Shown here one piece after another: positions 60,951 through 64,000 of a stretch of DNA of 64,000 bases (the first letter of the stretch is position 1; the number at the start of each line of letters is the position of its first letter). The notes beneath the pieces were generated by a model, which made no database searches, was not told where the DNA came from, and saw only the letters and a program-made list of their open reading frames with translations. A program made the translations under genes and the position numbers. This stretch comes from Balanoglossus misakiensis (taxonomy: Eukaryota; Hemichordata): positions 1,488,001 through 1,552,000 of the forward strand of contig CM082590.2 in the NCBI GenBank assembly GCA_040954595.2, written 5' to 3'.

Positions 60951-61152
60951 CGAGGGCGACCCCCCAGACAGGACCCTGCGAAGGCAGGTTGCTTTTAAAG
61001 GCATAGGGCTGTTATTGTTAGCCCCCCTGTCCGAAGGGAAAAGGAAAATAAACTACACAAACACTGAGATTACAGAGTCATATTACTTATTTATTTTTTT
61101 TTAATATTTCAATGCATCATCGGAAAAGTTATACGATTATCAGTACAATACA
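60951..61152. other. Spacer between Ngaro RT and gag
   Basis: Non-coding; it includes the small hairpin 60975-60988 and AT-rich DNA before the gag stop. It might be the body of a small retroposed insert or an intron between gag and RT. Confidence 0.4.
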
Positions 61153-61683
61153 TTATTTTTTGTCGGGGCAGTCCCTCGCAATGTGCCCCAACTTCGCACA
61201 TACAAAGCATTTAATTCCGGATTTGTCAGCCGAATTTCTTGGTTGCTCTCTTCTATAGTAGGGAGAATACGGTGTGCGGTTATATGATGCACGAAGTGGA
61301 TAGGGCATATATCGTCCCGATTCATATTGAGAGAACTGATTAGATGAGCCCGAGTGTTTCATAAACTTGTACACTTTTGAAGCTATTTCTTCCTCTTCTT
61401 TATTTCCCAATAATAGAATAATTAATCTCCCCGCATCTTCCCCGAAATCGGTAGATTCAAATTGGGAGAGCACCGCTCGAAAACGATGCAATTTTGGATG
61501 TGCGGTGGCTGTCGCTCTGTCGACCAGTGCCCTCAAAGCATTAAGTAGTTGGGTTCTGGATGCGACTGCTGGATTGTGGGCCATCTCCATTAGCTTTTGT
61601 AAAGCCTCTTCGACAGATGCTGTCCCAGCATTCTTTTCCAATAACAGTAGTTTCTGTTTCAGCTCCAATAGCTGTTCCTTCAC
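61153..61683 (-). CDS. Ngaro Gag, C-terminal part with CCHC zinc knuckle
   Basis: This is the presumed RNA-packaging protein of the particle. The 176-codon frame begins with a Leu/Lys-rich coiled coil (KEQLLELKQKLLLLEK). It has a helical middle (LLNALRALVDRATATA), then a Tyr/Arg/Ser-rich stretch, and ends with the knuckle C159-x2-C162-x4-H167-x4-C172 (CFVCAKLGHIARDC). It opens with GTG directly after an in-frame TAG; the first ATG is residue 32. The TAG is part of a splice-acceptor-like TTTGTATTGTAG, so an upstream exon may supply the start, or the 5' end has been lost. No capsid domain is recognisable. It lies about 250 bases upstream of RT, consistent with Ngaro order. Confidence 0.72.
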   Translation of the reverse strand: MKEQLLELKQKLLLLEKNAGTASVEEALQKLMEMAHNPAVASRTQLLNALRALVDRATATAHPKLHRFRAVLSQFESTDFGEDAGRLIILLLGNKEEEEIASKVYKFMKHSGSSNQFSQYESGRYMPYPLRASYNRTPYSPYYRREQPRNSADKSGIKCFVCAKLGHIARDCPDKK

Positions 61684-61851
61684 CTACAATACAAACACCG
61701 TTTTGTAATGAGTACATCACAGTAACACTAACGCCCATGTACAAAGGTTAACATTATTTTGAATCAATTCTCCTTCCTTTCAGAGCCTCGTACCTTCATT
61801 TCATTATGAGCCTCATTGCTTCATTATTGTTATTTTGTATACACATACATC
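61684..61851. other. Leader between the minisatellite and Ngaro gag
   Basis: No gene. TTTCATTATGAGCCTCATTG near 61798 looks like a diverged copy of the 27-bp unit that follows. A splice-acceptor-like tract abuts the gag frame. Confidence 0.4.
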
Positions 61852-62040
61852 TATTTCAATAACCGAGCTCCACTGCTCTATTTCAATAACCGAGCTCCAC
61901 TGCTCTATTTCAATAACCGAGCTCCACTGCTCTATTTCAATAACCGAGCTTCACTGCTCTATTTCAATCATCGAGCTTCACTGCTCTATTTCAATCATCG
62001 AGCCCCAATGCTCTGTTTCATAAAACTGGGCCGCATTGTT
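61852..62040. repeat. 27-bp minisatellite, seven copies
   Basis: The unit TATTTCAATAACCGAGCTCC plus ACTGCTC starts at 61852, 61879, 61906, 61933, 61960, 61987 and 62014. The first three are identical; the later ones change ACC to ATC and CTCC to CTTC, and the last is diverged. Because 27 is divisible by three it creates a spurious repeating frame (about 61816-62055). It sits upstream of gag in the element leader. Confidence 0.9.
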
Positions 62041-62250
62041 CTATCGAATATTTAAAGCCTTATAACTCCGCTCTAGAATATGCCTATTGTTATAGGAGTG
62101 GGTCCGGGTTTTATGTTATGTTATGCGAAACTCCCTGCTTTATGGATGCACAACTTTTCCTATTTCCCACCCAATCCTTTAATACCCATACACACCCACT
62201 CCTACACCCATAATATATATGAAAACACGTGTCAATTCTAAGATATGAAC

Positions 62251-62256
62251 TTTATT
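62251..62256 (-). terminator. Poly(A) signal AATAAA, Ngaro copy 2
   Basis: Same position relative to the recombinase stop as in copy 1 (offset 4993). Confidence 0.55.
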
Positions 62257-62334
62257 CTTGCTACGATTACGTACAGAAATCAAGCCCCATACATCTGTAA
62301 ATTAGGTTATTGTGCCATTAAGGAGCGGACTGGT

Positions 62335-63692
62335 TTAGAATGCCATAGTGAAGTCTGTTAGATCATTCGCCTGTTCGTAGTTTCGCGTCAGGATCTCTCC
62401 TGCATCAGTCACCTCTTTTAACTTCTGGGCTGGTCCTTGGGCCGCTGACACAGAAGATAGTTTGGTGTAATGATTGGCTGTATCTTCTGAACGCCAACCT
62501 ATGTGACGCATAAGCTCACTCAACTCCACCCCCGCCAAGGATAATGTGATCGCGCATGCGCTTCTGAGACTGTGTGGTGTTTCCCCTCTATCCATGTTTA
62601 GCTCCTGTAGGTACACTTTGAGGCGACTGTACGCTGTTTGGGATGATAGAGGGCGTTGCTCGACTTCACCGCTCGGGGTTGTTGGCCGAAATAGATGACC
62701 TCTGCGCAAGTTTACCCCAATCCTTTCCGCCAATGTGATGTATTGTTCTACAGCGTGTACTGGGCAAATATCCACATCTTTACATCGTTTAAGGGCAAAC
62801 ATATTTGAAGATGCGCCCCTCAAGGTTTTTCCATAGGTGTGATTGAAAATGAAGCCGGAGTTGTCTGGAAAACGTAGAATTTCTTGTGTTTTTACATGCC
62901 CCAGATCACCCGCCCTGTCGCCGGAAAATGCAAGTACTTTAAAGAACGCTAAATCCCTGGCCAGTATGTAAATTTGGGTGAGCGATCTTGCTACGTCTAG
63001 CTTACTTAATACGTGGTTGAATATACGTTTCATTTTTTCTAGAAACAGTGGTTTAGCTTGTCTAGGGGTAATATGTGCTCTGGCTTGTTCTTCCGATATT
63101 TTTTTACGTACCTAAATACCATCGTGGATTTTGCCGGGTTTGCATTATTCGACACTGAGTTGAAACAGACGCCGAGTTTTGAAACCATGTTTTTTATTGT
63201 ACTTGATTTCAGTCGTCTGGGGCAATGACACGGCATTGTACCTGTCCTTCCATAAAAGTCACAAGTATCAACGTGTATTTGCGTTTTAGCGTCTTTATCC
63301 TTGTATATTAGGAATCTGACGACATCCTCAGGTTTTGCCGTTATGAAATTGGTAGTTGGTGATGTAGCGGCTAGAAACTGCTCGAACTGCTGTATGAGTC
63401 TGTCTTTCTGTATTTCGTATAGTGATCTTTGACCGAGAACCTCATGCATGCGTCGGTTTATAGCCTGGATATCCGGCGGACTACCCTTCTTGTGACCCGT
63501 GTGTGGGGTTGTGAGAGAGACTAGGGTAGTAGAACATACATCACATTCAGTATTGGTGGTCTTGCTTGTAGTGCCACATATATAGCATATCATCTGATGG
63601 GAGACAAAGGAAATACTATTGTAGTTTAGATGCGATATTGAGCCTAATATTGTCACATATGGATGCCATTGTGTCGAAATGTATTTGTACAT
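62335..63692 (-). CDS. Ngaro tyrosine recombinase, copy 2, same frameshift
   Basis: The predicted proteins of both frames (63039-63692 and 62335-63033) are identical to copy 1, with all catalytic residues (R, K, HxxR, H, Y) and both Cys clusters. The one-base break lies at the equivalent T7 run, about 63099-63105. Sharing the same break means that it predates the duplication, or that the two copies are one sequence duplicated during assembly. Confidence 0.88.
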
Positions 63693-63708
63693 TATAATTA
63701 CTGGGAAT

Positions 63709-64000
63709 TTAAGTGCTGGGTTTGAAAATCACTGCATATAAATCGCAGCGAAGTGGAAATTCATTGTAACCATTTCGCGATGGCGCTTGAATGACCCCTT
63801 CTTCTCCCTTTTTACCAATTAGCTTCGTGTGTGTTGCTTTTTGACGTATCAGTGGCCAGAACGGCTCCAAGAAGCGCCCTCTTGGGACTATGACTGTGGC
63901 TGTATACCGTTTATCTACGATGTGTCGGAGGACCGCATGCACCAATGGAAATGGCGGGTAGACATATGAGGTTTCCTGCCTAGAAAATGTGTGCTGGAAA
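63709..64000 (-). CDS. Ngaro RNase H C-terminal region, copy 2, cut by window edge
   Basis: Identical to the last about 97 codons of the copy 1 frame ending at 58716. It covers the YPPFPLVHAVLRH part and onward; the RNase H catalytic residues lie beyond 64000. Incomplete only because the window ends. Confidence 0.85.
   Translation of the reverse strand, partial: FQHTFSRQETSYVYPPFPLVHAVLRHIVDKRYTATVIVPRGRFLEPFWPLIRQKATHTKLIGKKGEEGVIQAPSRNGYNEFPLRCDLYAVIFKPST

Larger units (their letters stand above)
56704..64000 (-). mobile_element. Ngaro-like YR retroelement(s), at least 1.4 units head-to-tail
   Basis: Reading on the minus strand the order is gag, RT, RNase H, tyrosine recombinase, poly(A) signal and terminal repeats B1-A2-B2, ending at 56704. 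That is the organisation of Ngaro elements: no long LTRs, YR instead of DDE integrase, split direct repeats. The RT box YIDDRHVG and recombinase box SGDRAGDLG are typical of the group. From 62047 the 3' half of a second copy follows at a period of 4993 bp and runs off the right edge. The cluster interrupts the plus-strand DIRS pol frame. Confidence 0.85.
62047..64000 (-). repeat. Second copy of the Ngaro 3' half, direct repeat of 57054-59007
   Basis: Every stretch compared matches at a constant offset of 4993 bp, including the recombinase frames, the T7 frameshift, the poly(A) signal and the first 76 bases of the B repeat. I found no mismatch. It continues past the window end. Confidence 0.92.

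Noticed and set aside
61816-62055. Plus-strand frame coding a nine-residue repeat
   Set aside because: It is simply the 27-bp minisatellite read in frame; no start context, domain or partner.

Overview
This window is repetitive nuclear DNA from a eukaryote, very probably an invertebrate animal. It holds a giant satellite array, nested tyrosine-recombinase (YR) retrotransposons of the DIRS and Ngaro kinds, a CXC-domain gene relic and several minisatellites. No bacterial-style genes, rRNA, tRNA or CRISPR array was seen. The species cannot be fixed from sequence; DIRS and Ngaro elements of this type are common in cnidarians, molluscs, echinoderms and similar lineages.

Region 1 (1-47931) is one uninterrupted head-to-tail satellite. 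The monomer is 130 bp, with about 360 copies, and the array runs off the left edge. Three architectures are visible. The first is a left part with shared multi-monomer blocks (for example 1-650 and 2340-2989). The second is a middle part, about 3.6-31.3 kb, containing about 25 internally deleted 42-bp units that mostly share one deletion junction. The third is a right part, 31.3-47.9 kb, in perfect 130-bp register, with recent 780-bp (six-monomer) higher-order duplications. The array stops inside a monomer at 47931.

Region 2 (47932-55311) is mostly non-coding flank. It contains a 17-bp palindrome that fits the RFX X-box, and a 3.3-kb interval bounded by 34-bp inverted repeats (48807-48840 and 52102-52135). 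That interval encloses a minus-strand CXC (TSO1-like) cysteine-rich gene broken by many frameshifts. Further right are a 220-bp MITE-like element with perfect 20-bp inverted ends, a diverged minisatellite of about 43 bp, and short palindromes.

Region 3 (55312-64000) is a nested retroelement cluster. A plus-strand DIRS-like element (gag with one in-frame TGA, then the first about 70 codons of pol) is interrupted at 56704 by a minus-strand Ngaro-like element. The Ngaro element reads, in its own direction, gag (CCHC knuckle), RT (YIDD), RNase H, YR (R-HxxR-H-Y) and poly(A) signal. It ends in an 80-bp repeat, a 266-bp segment and the same 80-bp repeat, which is the B1-A2-B2 layout of split direct repeats. 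From 62047 to the window end the 3' half of a second Ngaro copy is repeated at an offset of 4993 bp with no difference that I found, so the elements lie head-to-tail. That arrangement fits a circular intermediate, unequal exchange, or an assembly duplication.

The Ngaro proteins would work together: Gag packages the RNA, RT and RNase H copy it, and the YR integrates the DNA circle. Two single-base homopolymer frameshifts (in YR and between RT and RNase H) leave it open whether the copy is dead or the consensus has indel errors.
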